From positions 7,077 through 71,076 of the forward strand of contig CAWBUW010000006.1 in NCBI GenBank assembly GCA_963792075.1: a DNA stretch of 64,000 bases, given 5' to 3'. The DNA comes from CAWBUW01 sp963792075. GTDB taxonomy: Bacteria > Chloroflexota > Anaerolineae > Anaerolineales > UBA4823. Of this stretch, positions 45,686-53,786 are shown in pieces. A program made the translations under genes and the position numbers. How positions within the stretch are numbered: position 1 is the stretch's first letter; every line of letters begins with the position of its first letter. Below the pieces are notes generated by a model. It made no database searches. It was not told the origin of the DNA and worked only from the letters and a program-made list of their open reading frames with translations.

Positions 45686-46841
45686 CTAATACAAGATCGT
45701 CTTCAGTCCGTGGTAGAGTGCGTCCAGGTCAGCCTGGGTGTTATAAGCCTGCACGGAAATGCGCACGAACTTGCGCCCGTTCCATTCCGTCAACGGCACT
45801 TCCACCCGGTGCTCTGCATACAGCCGCGCTTTGAGCGTGGGAACGTCTGTGGCTGGCGGGAGCGGGGCAATAACCATCTGGTGGTAAAGATACGAGTCTG
45901 GCGGGTATAAAGGCTCCATATGCACCAACTCGCAGACGCGTTGGATGGCTGAGCTTAGCAGAGCGTGACAATCCTGGCGCACCTGGTCCCAGTGATGCGC
46001 CTGCATGAACTCGATCGCGGCCGGGACGGTGAGCGCGGCAGCCGGGTCTTTTGTCCCGGACCAACCCAGGTAGTCCTGGAAGCGCGACCCGCTGGTGGAT
46101 TGCGGTGTAGTGTGGTAACCCCAGCTCACGACCAAAGGTTCGATGCGGTCCTGCACTTGAGGGCGAGCATAGAGGAACCCGGCGCCCTTGGGGCTGAGCA
46201 TCCACTTGTGACAGTTACCCGTATAAAAATCGGCGCCGATCGCTTCCAGGTCCAGCGGAATCTGCCCAGGGGCATGCGCTCCATCGATCACAGTCAGGAT
46301 GCCCGCCTGCCGCGCCCGGGCGCAGATCGCCTCCACCGGCAGCCGCAGGGCAGTAGGGGAGGTGATGTGGCTGAGGTAAATGACCCTGGTGCGCGGCGTG
46401 ACGCCCTGCCAGAACTGCGCCACCATTTCTTCGGGCGTGTTTGCGGGTAAGGGGATGGACTGGTGAAGGTAAGCTGCGCCGCTCTTTTTACAGGTGAACT
46501 CCCAGGTGTAATCACAGGCGCCGTATTCGTGGTCGCTGGCCAGGATTTCATCGCCTGTTTCGAGCTGCAGCGAGTGAGCGACGATGTTGACACCGTGCGT
46601 GGCGTTGGTCACAAAGACCAGGTTGTCAGCCGCGGTGTGCAGGTACGCTCCCAGCGCCTGGCGCGCTTCGCGGTCGAGGGAGGCTCTCGCGCCCCAGGAA
46701 GAGCACGGGTTGGCTTTCCAGCCGCCTTTGCCAGGCCTGGTAAGCCTCAAACACCGGGATGGGGCAGGCGCCAAACGAGCCGTGGTTGAGGAAGTGGATG
46801 GATGGATCAAGGAGAAAGTAGGGTTTAAAAGGATTATCCAT
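45686..46841 (-). pseudogene. Class V aminotransferase (isopenicillin-N-epimerase-like), frameshifted
   Basis: The N-terminus (MDNPFKPYFLLDPSIHFLNH, SFGACPIPVFEAYQ) lies in one frame to about 46680 and the rest (LDREARQALGAYLHTAADN to the end) in the next. 1156 bases, one more than a multiple of three; repaired product 384 aa. PLP-lysine in GNCHKWMLSPKGAGFLY, DGAHAPGQIPLDL. This branch includes epimerases, cysteine desulfurase-like and kynureninase-like enzymes; substrate unknown. Ends 8 bases before pheA. Frameshift may be real or technical. Confidence 0.8.
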
Positions 46842-47034
46842 ATATCGGCTTTACCTTCGCCCGAATCAACTCAAACTTCCGCTCGGTTGGCGTTACAAAC
46901 AGGCAGCGCCCTTCACCTCTCTCACGCCGCGCGCGGGCAATGCGCCCGGCAGCGAACAGGCCAAAATCGGGGATGCCTGCGCCGGTGGCGCGGATATCCC
47001 GCAGTTCAGTTAAATAGCGCTCTAGTGGGTGCAT
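46834..47034 (-). CDS. Short ORF, possible fragment of a larger gene
   Basis: 66 aa with AGGAG 9 bases before the ATG at 47034. It overlaps the aminotransferase start by 8 bases. The N-terminal YLTELRDIRATGAG resembles the first residues of large type IIG restriction-modification proteins (a memory-based, weak match), while the remainder (ARARRERGEGRCLFVTPTE) does not. Either a small coupled protein or a truncated remnant. Confidence 0.4.
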   Translation of the reverse strand: MHPLERYLTELRDIRATGAGIPDFGLFAAGRIARARRERGEGRCLFVTPTERKFELIRAKVKPIYG

Positions 47035-47124
47035 GGCAGCAGGCTCCTGCAGCTAATCATACACGCAGAAGAGGGAAAAGGCAAACCATAACCGATAGAA
47101 TGTTAATTTTGGAAATGGCCGATA

Positions 47125-47802
47125 CTAATCGAACCGGTAGCCGAAGCCGCGCCGGTTGATCAGGTGGCGAGGCTCGTCCGGATTTTCTTCGATCTTTTTT
47201 CGCAGTGACCAAATGAACTGTTTGACATGTTGTTCGTCACCATCGCAGTATTCCCCCCAGACTTCTGATAAGAGCCGGGCGATGGGAATTGTCCGGTTGG
47301 CATGCCGGGCAAGCGCTTCCAGCAGACGGTATTCGATGGGAGTCAAGGGGACAACTTTCCCATCCACCGACACCCGCTTCCGTCCGAAATCGATCAGCAG
47401 CTCTTCGCTTTTCACAGATTGATCTGCCGGGAAATCGATTTTGGCGCGGTTAAGCACCGCCCAGATACGGGCGTTCAGCTCCGCAAAAGAGAACGGTTTT
47501 TTCACGTAATCGTCTGCGCCAAGAAAGAAGCCTTGTAAAACATCAGCTTCAGTTGTTTGTGTAGTCACAAAAATGATCGGTACCCTGGAATGCTGGCGCA
47601 ATTGCTTGCATACTTCCCAACCGTCTAACCCTGACAGCACCACTTCCAATAATACTAAATCTGGTTGGAGCTTCTCAGCGGCTGCCAGGCCTTCTTCCCC
47701 CGTTTGGGCAAAAGATACAGTGTACCCTTGCAACCCTAAGTACATCGATAGTGCATCGAACGTAAAAGGATCGCTATCGATCAGTAAGATATTGGCTCCC
47801 AT
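47125..47802 (-). CDS. OmpR/PhoB-type response regulator with atypical receiver
   Basis: 225 aa. Receiver at 1-120 and winged-helix DNA-binding domain at about 135-225 (TPIEYRLLEALARH, YCDGDEQHVKQFIWSLRKK). The phosphorylated Asp is replaced by Glu: PDLVLLEVVLSGLDG, where Asp is normal after LL. The acidic pair is also changed (LIDSDP instead of DD). K in VKKPFSF is kept. Such receivers may be constitutively active or respond without phosphorylation. No histidine kinase is adjacent. AAGGA precedes the ATG. Confidence 0.9.
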   Translation of the reverse strand: MGANILLIDSDPFTFDALSMYLGLQGYTVSFAQTGEEGLAAAEKLQPDLVLLEVVLSGLDGWEVCKQLRQHSRVPIIFVTTQTTEADVLQGFFLGADDYVKKPFSFAELNARIWAVLNRAKIDFPADQSVKSEELLIDFGRKRVSVDGKVVPLTPIEYRLLEALARHANRTIPIARLLSEVWGEYCDGDEQHVKQFIWSLRKKIEENPDEPRHLINRRGFGYRFD

Positions 47803-47849
47803 TGAAAGTTCCTTTACCGATAAATCGGGACTATCTTGATAGTTTATCT

Positions 47850-47858
47850 ATTATATCA
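47850..47858 (-). promoter_or_regulatory. Extended -10 promoter of the response regulator gene
   Basis: TGATATAAT on the minus strand, about 48 bases before the ATG. Confidence 0.55.
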
Positions 47859-47877
47859 AATCTTTGGCTAAGAACCA

Positions 47878-47924
47878 GTTTCAGGATTGTTGCAGTGTCT
47901 TTGCCATTGCAACAATCCTGAAAC
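47878..47924. repeat. Palindromic element X
   Basis: Perfect 17-base stem GTTTCAGGATTGTTGCA (47878-47894) with 47908-47924, 13-base loop. Lies between two divergent genes, so it is not a terminator of either. Confidence 0.85.
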
Positions 47925-47993
47925 TTTTAGAAGAGCCCCTCCCCAGACGAAACCCTGATTGACCCCCCAACTATCCTGTACTATACTTAGAAC

Positions 47994-48074
47994 CTATCCG
48001 AAAATTATTTTGGTAGTATGCGTGGCGGCGTAGCCGCCACACATACTACCAAACAGAATTCAGTTTTCGGATAG
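47994..48074. repeat. Palindromic element D (nested)
   Basis: Inner 21-base arms (48009-48029, 48033-48053) with one mismatch, loop GTA; arm begins TTTGGTAGTATGCGTGGC. Outer perfect 11-base arms CTATCCGAAAA (47994-48004) and TTTTCGGATAG (48064-48074). It sits directly before the Mn2+ riboswitch. The rest of the 520-base gap 47803-48322 holds the promoter, X, riboswitch and C2. Confidence 0.9.
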
Positions 48075-48080
48075 ATACTT

Positions 48081-48178
48081 ACTCTGTCCCTTGATGGGGA
48101 GTAGCCGCCCGCGAAGCGCGGAGTGAACAGTCGACATACCGGACTTTGTCCCGGCTGTTCAAGATGCTTTCTTGTGCG
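48081..48178 (+). ncRNA. yybP-ykoY manganese riboswitch
   Basis: Contains the two conserved loops of the family: GATGGGGAGTAGCCG (first loop) and CAGTCGACATACCGG (second loop), and a closing AAGATGCTTTC. It precedes mntP, as in E. coli and others, where Mn2+ binding turns expression on. The downstream stem at 48180-48302 with its T-run would serve as terminator. Ends are approximate. Confidence 0.85.
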
Positions 48179-48179
48179 A

Positions 48180-48303
48180 GAGGGGTTGTTCAAAAAGAAA
48201 CAAAGGAAGAAAATTAATGCGTACCTGTGGGGGTGGTGCGAAGCACCACCCCCACAGGTACGCATATTTTCTCCTTGTTTTCGTCTTTTTGGACAGCCCC
48301 TCT
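48180..48303 (+). repeat. Palindromic element C2, forms the terminator between riboswitch and mntP
   Basis: Inner perfect 23-base stem (48217-48239, 48243-48265), loop GAA; arm begins ATGCGTACCTGTGGGGG. Outer arms GAGGGGTTGTTCAAAAAG (48180-48197) and CTTTTTGGACAGCCCCTC (48285-48302) pair with two G-T wobbles, and TTTTTT follows. The structure is therefore that of an intrinsic terminator enlarged by the mobile-looking core. Confidence 0.88.
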
Positions 48304-48322
48304 TTTTTGTGAAGGAAACTTG

Positions 48323-48883
48323 ATGGACTTACTCACAATTACATTGATATCGATTGGTCTGGCTATGGACGCCCTGGCCGTTTCCCTTAGCATCGGCACT
48401 GCAGGACAAATCGGCACCCTGCGCGGTAAAATCCGCCTGGCAGGCCATTTCGGTATTTTTCAATCGGGGATGACCGCCCTCGGCTGGCTGGCCGGGGAGA
48501 CAATCGTTCAATACGTCAAGTTATTCGACCATTGGGTCGCTTTTGCCCTGCTCGGTTACGTAGGGTTCAACCTGATCCGTGCGGGGCTGGGTAAAGAGGG
48601 TGAAGCCTTCGATCAAGACCCCTCTACCGGTAAAACCCTGGTGCTCCTGTCATTTGCCACCAGTATCGACGCGTTTGCCGTTGGGTTGAGTATCATCTTT
48701 CTCAAGATTCCGGTACTGCTCACGGTTGTAATGATCGGCCTGGTAGCCCTGCTCTTATCTGCCGTTGGCCTGTTTGCAGGCATACGCCTGGGAGAAACTT
48801 TTGGTAAGCGGATGGAAGTCATCGGCGGGTTGGTTTTGCTCGGCATTGGCATCCGGGTTGTTGTCACGCACCTTTTTCAATAA
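48323..48883 (+). CDS. mntP: Manganese efflux pump MntP
   Basis: 186 aa from MDLLTITLISIGLAMDAL at 48323, with AAGGA upstream; longer in-frame starts lie in element C2. Six helices with two repeats, each with an acidic MDALAVSLS or SIDAFAVGLS motif (typical of MntP). Exports Mn2+. The Mn2+ riboswitch in the leader supports the function. Converges with the ceramidase gene. Confidence 0.95.
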   Translation: MDLLTITLISIGLAMDALAVSLSIGTAGQIGTLRGKIRLAGHFGIFQSGMTALGWLAGETIVQYVKLFDHWVAFALLGYVGFNLIRAGLGKEGEAFDQDPSTGKTLVLLSFATSIDAFAVGLSIIFLKIPVLLTVVMIGLVALLLSAVGLFAGIRLGETFGKRMEVIGGLVLLGIGIRVVVTHLFQ

Positions 48884-48915
48884 AGCAGAGCGAAGTGGCT
48901 GGCATCATTTACCTC

Positions 48916-50226
48916 TCAATCCCATAATCCTTTTAGAAGTTTGCCGGTGGCATCCAGGGCGATTTTTTCGCATCCTGCTTGAAACTTACCTGGGTAACGA
49001 TACGCCAGTGGAGCGACGTCGACTTCATAGCCGCCTTCGAGATGAGAGTCGAAGGTATGCAAATAACTGATGCAGCCGTCACTCAAGCTGGCGAAGAGGG
49101 TGTGCGGTGCGGGCGAAGCATGCTTGACTTTCATGCCAATCTCGGTGAAAGTCTCGGCGGCGTAAGTCACCAGCGCCAGATCACCAAGACGCACCGCGTT
49201 CACGCGCAGGGGCACAGACCAGAACCCGTCCCTGGCTTCGATCACCGGTTTCCACGGATAACGCTGGTTGAGCAACCGGTCGGTGAATATTGCCATGAAC
49301 CCAGGCAGTTTCGCCAGCTCCAGCAGCGACTTGCGATAATTCTTTGGCGGATGGGAAGTGACTGCGCGTGTCTCGGTCGGCAACCAGGCTTCGGTTCGAG
49401 AGATGCGGATGGGGAGCCCTGGCAGAATTTCTGATTCCCGGCCGGTTGCGGCCAAAACGGCGTCTGCCACGCTTGCGCCTTGTTCCGCCACTATCTCGAA
49501 ACCGCGCGAGTTCTCCCAATCCATGTCGGGGTTGATGTTTGCAGCCGCGCCCTGCAGGAAGAGAGACAATCCACCGAGCTCTGCTTCCACCTTCTGGCGC
49601 ATTGCGCCGATCCAATCCGCAGAGACCAACAGGTTGCCAGGCCCGAGCACTGTGCCATGACAGGCGTAGTTCACAATCGTGGCGAGCCGTTTCCCTGCTG
49701 GATCTGTCAGGATACTGACCACCTGCAGTGACTTGTCTCTGGCACCCTCGGGGTTGCGTCCAATCTCAATATGGCCATCCGGCATTTTCTCGCGGCGGTT
49801 GATGCCAACATTTGCCTCACCGCTCGAATATTCCAGGCGCACGGGCACGAGGTTAGTCTGTGCTTGCTGCACAGCGGTAACGATATTGCTCACCAGGGAG
49901 TCGATATACTCCCGGTTCGCAGGCGGCGATTTTTCGTCTGCATAGGCGATAGGCCCAGAGTGGGTGTGTGAGCAGCAGAGCAGAACCTCGGTTGGAGCGA
50001 GGCGGGCACGGACGCGGTCTACGACGAATTCGTTGATGGTCAGAATGTCCAGGGCAACGATGGCGATGCATGCCGTCCCATCGTCGAGGACGAGCGCGGT
50101 GGCGGTCAGATCATCGTGGACGCCGAGGTTGCCCTTCGTGCGGTCGCCATAACCGATCAGAAAGATCCCCTTGGGCGGGGTGATGATGCTGCGGGCAATG
50201 CCGGCAGTGAGAATGGGTGCGCTCAT
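48916..50226 (-). CDS. Neutral/alkaline ceramidase-like protein
   Basis: 436 aa. Matches the N-terminal domain of neutral ceramidases: GIARSIITPPKG, GYGDRTKGNLGVHDDL, zinc-binding CSHTHSGP and NYACHGTVLG. The family's C-terminal Ig-like domain is absent and no signal peptide is seen, so it is likely cytoplasmic. Could hydrolyse an N-acyl or other amide. Overlaps the MFS gene by 4 bases (ATGA), hinting that the substrate is imported. Confidence 0.85.
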   Translation of the reverse strand: MSAPILTAGIARSIITPPKGIFLIGYGDRTKGNLGVHDDLTATALVLDDGTACIAIVALDILTINEFVVDRVRARLAPTEVLLCCSHTHSGPIAYADEKSPPANREYIDSLVSNIVTAVQQAQTNLVPVRLEYSSGEANVGINRREKMPDGHIEIGRNPEGARDKSLQVVSILTDPAGKRLATIVNYACHGTVLGPGNLLVSADWIGAMRQKVEAELGGLSLFLQGAAANINPDMDWENSRGFEIVAEQGASVADAVLAATGRESEILPGLPIRISRTEAWLPTETRAVTSHPPKNYRKSLLELAKLPGFMAIFTDRLLNQRYPWKPVIEARDGFWSVPLRVNAVRLGDLALVTYAAETFTEIGMKVKHASPAPHTLFASLSDGCISYLHTFDSHLEGGYEVDVAPLAYRYPGKFQAGCEKIALDATGKLLKGLWD

Positions 50227-51567
50227 TTTGCCTCCGGGGTTAATGGATCCAGGTTCAAATTTTTGCGCGTCTCTTCAGGCGTGTCACCGAGACGATATTT
50301 CTGGAAGATGAAATAGCCAACAAAGATAAATGCCGCCATAACAGGGTATGCCAACCGGACGCCGAGGGGATTCGCTCGAGTGTAGCCGAATGTCTGCAGG
50401 AGCAGAGGCAAAATCAAAGTCCCGACCGAGGTGCCGAGTCCGATGGCGAAGGAAAATGTCCCGTAATAGATCGCTTCACGGCGGCGATGGGTCAGCATTT
50501 CATCGTAATCCACCACGTTGCCCATGATGGCGTAGATCAGGATCAGGTATCCGCCCAGGACTGCCCCGGTCAAGGCAACGAAGATGTAGGCCTGGATGGA
50601 AAGCGAGATCCCTTCCAGACCGCCGACGAGGAAGCCCAGCGCGAAGATGATGCCGAGCAGAAGGATGCTGGCGTTAAGCAGGGCGCGCTGGCTGAATTTG
50701 CGATTGAGCCAGGTCCACAGCGGTCCCGTGAGCGCGATGAAGATGATGAGCACGCCCTGATAGATGCTCACGTCCCCTTCGGTCTGGCGAAGCACAAGCG
50801 TGACGAAATAAGGGAAGTTGGCCAGGACCATCTGGTAAGCGACGTGGACGAAGAGGGTGGAGAAAAACAGGATGAGGAATTGTTTGTTCCGGAAAGTGGC
50901 TTTGAGCCCTTGTATGGCGGACATCGGCTCGCCAACGGGACGGTCTGTCTCGCGCAGGCCCAACAGGGTGATATAGATAGTGACGAACCCCACGCCACCA
51001 ACAACTGCACCCATCGCCACAGCACCGATACTTCCAAAGAGTGGCGCTGCGACCAGAGAACCGATCAAGACACCGATAATCCCGAAGACACCCTTCCAGT
51101 AGCTCAGGCCCAGCCGGGCGTGAGTCTCCGGAGCCATCTCGGGCATGGTAGCGTCGTACGGGATTCCCACCAGGCTGTAACTGGTGTGATAGATGAGGAT
51201 GACGACCATGAAGTAGACTCCGTTGAGGGTGTAGTTCGTGAGGCTGGGCGGAGTCCACAACAAGATGGCGCCTAACAGGACGAAGGGTGCGGCGAAGATC
51301 AGGAATGGCCTGCGGCGTCCCAGGCGCGAGCGCATGGTGTCAGACCAGTGACCGATGAACGGGTCAATGGCGGCATCCCAGAAGGTGGCGATCAGCAGGA
51401 GGATGCCCATCGCCACCGCCGGCATGTAGGTGGGGCGGCCCGAGTTCAGGCGGCGGTGCATAGAAATACAACAGCCAGGTGCTGACCGTGATTCCGAGGA
51501 TGTTCAGGCCCGCCGAAGCGCTGGAATAAAGCGCCACACGCCAGAAGGGAAGGTTATTCTTGTCCAT
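50223..51567 (-). pseudogene. MFS transporter of the GPH type, frameshifted near the N-terminus
   Basis: The first 40 residues (MDKNNLPFWRVALYSSASAG, TVSTWLLYFYAPP) are in one frame; from NSGRPTYMPAVAMG onward another. 1345 bases, one more than a multiple of three; repaired length 447 aa. Twelve helices with the signature FWDAAIDPFIGHWSDTMRSR of glycoside-pentoside-hexuronide symporters. The change lies around 51436-51460. Coupled to the ceramidase-like gene downstream. Could be a sequencing insertion. Confidence 0.8.
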
Positions 51568-51568
51568 T

Positions 51569-51820
51569 TTATAGGCCGCAGTGCAGCGCGCTCGGGTGCA
51601 ATATTTTGAATGGCTCCCCGTGATCAAACGCCTTCCCCGCAGTGATCTGTTGGGATTTGAAGTTCAACGCCATCAAAAGCTCGTCCATGCCGCTGGGCGT
51701 GAACTGAGCCGTATAACAGCGTACAGCGGCGATGTCATTGTCATCATAATGCGGCTGGATGCACAGCACGCGCCTGGCGGAGAAAATATCGGGGGTAGGA
51801 AGAATCGTATCAAGCGTCAT
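51569..51820 (-). pseudogene. PIG-L (LmbE-like) deacetylase remnant with internal deletion
   Basis: 83 aa. Residues 16-31 (RRVLCIQPHYDDNDIA) look like the start of a PIG-L deacetylase, where the HxDD-type motif follows a VLxIxPHxDD strand; the remaining part (TAQFTPSGMDELLMALNF to the end) looks like a family C-terminus. About 150 or more residues would be missing, in frame. Coupled by ATGA overlap to the Gfo/Idh gene. Assignment is from motif memory. Confidence 0.55.
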
Positions 51821-52818
51821 TTGATTACCACAACCCTTCCTGTTTTGCTGGACCGGTACGCCGCGTCGATCACCTGCATGTTGATCAACCCTTCCGCTGC
51901 CCCAGGTACAGGCGTCTTGTCCTCGCGGATACAGCTTACAAAATACGCCATCTGCGCATCATACATACTTTGTGGGCAGTGCTCCTGGCGCGGGAATTTA
52001 AAACCGGATTGGATGATATCTACCTTTTGTTTTTCGATATTCGGCACTTCAAGCAGCGTGGGGAATAACTGGCCGAATCCCTGCGTGCCATACAATTGCG
52101 TTGCGGCTTCGGGACCGTCTGCATGTGGCTGCCACCAGCCAGATTCGATGTAGGACGTTGCGCCGTTGTTCCAGGCAATGATAATGACACCGGTATCATC
52201 CACGTCAAAATCTTTGTAATAAGTTCCAATCTTTGCATAAACTGAAACGGGTTTGGGGTCGCCGAGCAAGAAGCGAGCCGTGTCGAGCGCATGGATGCCC
52301 ATATCTGCCATTGCGCCGCCCCCTGCCAGCTCCTTGTGTGTAAACCATCCACTGGGGCCCCAATGTGTATGCACGCCATAGCCCTTGGTGCGGATGATTT
52401 TACCTAATGCCTTCGACTGCGCCTTGAGCCATAACACGTCTTCATCGAAGCGCCAGCAGTGGGCAACCATCAATTTTGCCCCGCTCTTCGCGCTGGCTTC
52501 CATCATTTTCTCTGCCTGGCGAGCGTTCATCGCCATCGGTTTCTCGACCAGCACATGTACCCCGGCCTCTAGCGCGGCGATGGCCTGCGGCGCGTGGAAA
52601 AAGTTCGGCGTACCGATCACCAGCGCGTCCACACCGCCTGCCTTGAGCATCTGCCCAACCGTCTCGAATTGATGCTTAATGTGGAACTTCTGCGCCAGAG
52701 CTCCCGCTTTATCCGGGAATTTTTCTGCCACCGCTGCCAGTTGCACTCCTTTCTGCGCCTGGGCGGCCTGGGCATGGATGTTGATAATATAACCTGCACC
52801 TGCAAATGCGATTTTCAT
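51817..52818 (-). CDS. Gfo/Idh/MocA-family oxidoreductase
   Basis: 333 aa from MKIAFAGAGYIINIHAQ at 52818, with GGAGG upstream. N-terminal NAD(P)-binding fold, EKPMAMNARQAEKMM motif, and a GFO_IDH C-terminal domain with DMGIHALDTARFL. Oxidises or isomerises a sugar or inositol-like compound; substrate unknown. Its start overlaps the stop of an upstream reading frame (ATGA), and its stop overlaps the PIG-L remnant. Group with MFS and ceramidase suggests a catabolic locus for an amino- or acyl-sugar. Confidence 0.92.
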   Translation of the reverse strand: MKIAFAGAGYIINIHAQAAQAQKGVQLAAVAEKFPDKAGALAQKFHIKHQFETVGQMLKAGGVDALVIGTPNFFHAPQAIAALEAGVHVLVEKPMAMNARQAEKMMEASAKSGAKLMVAHCWRFDEDVLWLKAQSKALGKIIRTKGYGVHTHWGPSGWFTHKELAGGGAMADMGIHALDTARFLLGDPKPVSVYAKIGTYYKDFDVDDTGVIIIAWNNGATSYIESGWWQPHADGPEAATQLYGTQGFGQLFPTLLEVPNIEKQKVDIIQSGFKFPRQEHCPQSMYDAQMAYFVSCIREDKTPVPGAAEGLINMQVIDAAYRSSKTGRVVVIK

Positions 52819-52950
52819 TTTTCCTCCAGTGTATGCGTGATGCCATGCGCCAGTTCTGGCTTGATGCAAATAGAACCCATCCATTGCAGGCCAAGGTTAA
52901 CCGCGCAATATTTCGCTGCCTCGGCGACAAGTTCATTGCCAAAGGCATAG
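52815..52950 (-). pseudogene. C-terminal remnant of an unidentified gene
   Basis: The open frame ending in TGA at 52815 overlaps the Gfo/Idh ATG in the way coupled genes do, and encodes AFGNELVAEAAKYCAVNLG and MGSICIKPELAHGITHT, which looks like real protein. Upstream of about 52950 the sequence turns AT-rich and leads to element G, and no start with an SD is seen. The 5' part seems to be lost. Family not recognised. Confidence 0.4.
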
Positions 52951-53032
52951 GTAAGTTCGAATAGGGTTGGCAGAATACTTATTTTTATAGCAAATTTGAA
53001 CCAGGATGTCAATCATTTTTGGTATCCGTGTG

Positions 53033-53179
53033 ATTGTTCGATGAATTTGCCGGGAGCATTCCAAAGTTGTTGGGATTGGTGGTGTGTGTGCGGGCAGCGT
53101 ACGCTGCCCGCACACACACCACCAATAACATTTTTGTGCACCTAATCTGTCATCTATGGTGACAGATTCATCGAACAAT
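53033..53179. repeat. Palindromic element G (nested, no loop)
   Basis: Perfect 52-base palindrome (53075-53126) with arms ATTGGTGGTGTGTGTGCG plus GGCAGCGT, centre CGTACG. An outer inverted repeat ATTGTTCGATGAAT (53033-53046) and ATTCATCGAACAAT (53166-53179) encloses it. Between the Gfo/Idh locus and the TlpA gene. Confidence 0.92.
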
Positions 53180-53219
53180 GATAGCATTTATCGTGCCGAA
53201 GCATATGGAAGGATAACGG

Positions 53220-53786
53220 ATGACCAGGTTTTTCGAAGAACAACAACGGTGGACGATCTTGATGGTGGTCGTTCTTGCCCTGGGTGTAATCTGGACGATC
53301 TTTTCCCGCGTCCCAATGGCAGGGGCAAATATTGGGGAAAGATCAGCCCCGCGCGAAGGTTTCTTTGCCCCCGATTTCACCCTGGATTTGCTGGGAGGCG
53401 GCCAGGTTACTTTATCTGATCTGCGTGGCAAGGTCGTGGTGGTCAATTTCTGGGCTTCCTGGTGCCCACCCTGCCGCGCGGAAATGCCGGCAATCGAAAA
53501 AGCGTATCGCGCCAACGCAGACTTGGGATTAGTCGTCCTGGGTGTCAATACGACTTATCAGGATAGCGAACCGGCAGTGGAAGCCTTCGTGAACGAATAT
53601 AACCTGACTTTCCCCATTCCCCTTGATCGCGACAACTCCGTGAGCCAACTTTATGCGATCAGTGGGTTGCCTACAACTTTTTTTATTGATCGCCAGGGGA
53701 TCATTCGCTCGGTCATCGTTGGGGGGCCGATGAGCGAGGCCATGATCCAATCAAAAGTCGAAGATTTGTTGAAAGGCACTCCCTGA
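53220..53786 (+). CDS. Membrane-anchored TlpA/ResA-like thioredoxin
   Basis: 188 aa. One N-terminal helix (about 12-30), then a thioredoxin-like domain with ASWCPPCRAEMP as active site and SGLPTTFFID with the cis-Pro. Acts outside the membrane in disulfide exchange, for example in cytochrome c maturation. Its stop overlaps the start of the Lgt-like gene (TGATG). Confidence 0.93.
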   Translation: MTRFFEEQQRWTILMVVVLALGVIWTIFSRVPMAGANIGERSAPREGFFAPDFTLDLLGGGQVTLSDLRGKVVVVNFWASWCPPCRAEMPAIEKAYRANADLGLVVLGVNTTYQDSEPAVEAFVNEYNLTFPIPLDRDNSVSQLYAISGLPTTFFIDRQGIIRSVIVGGPMSEAMIQSKVEDLLKGTP

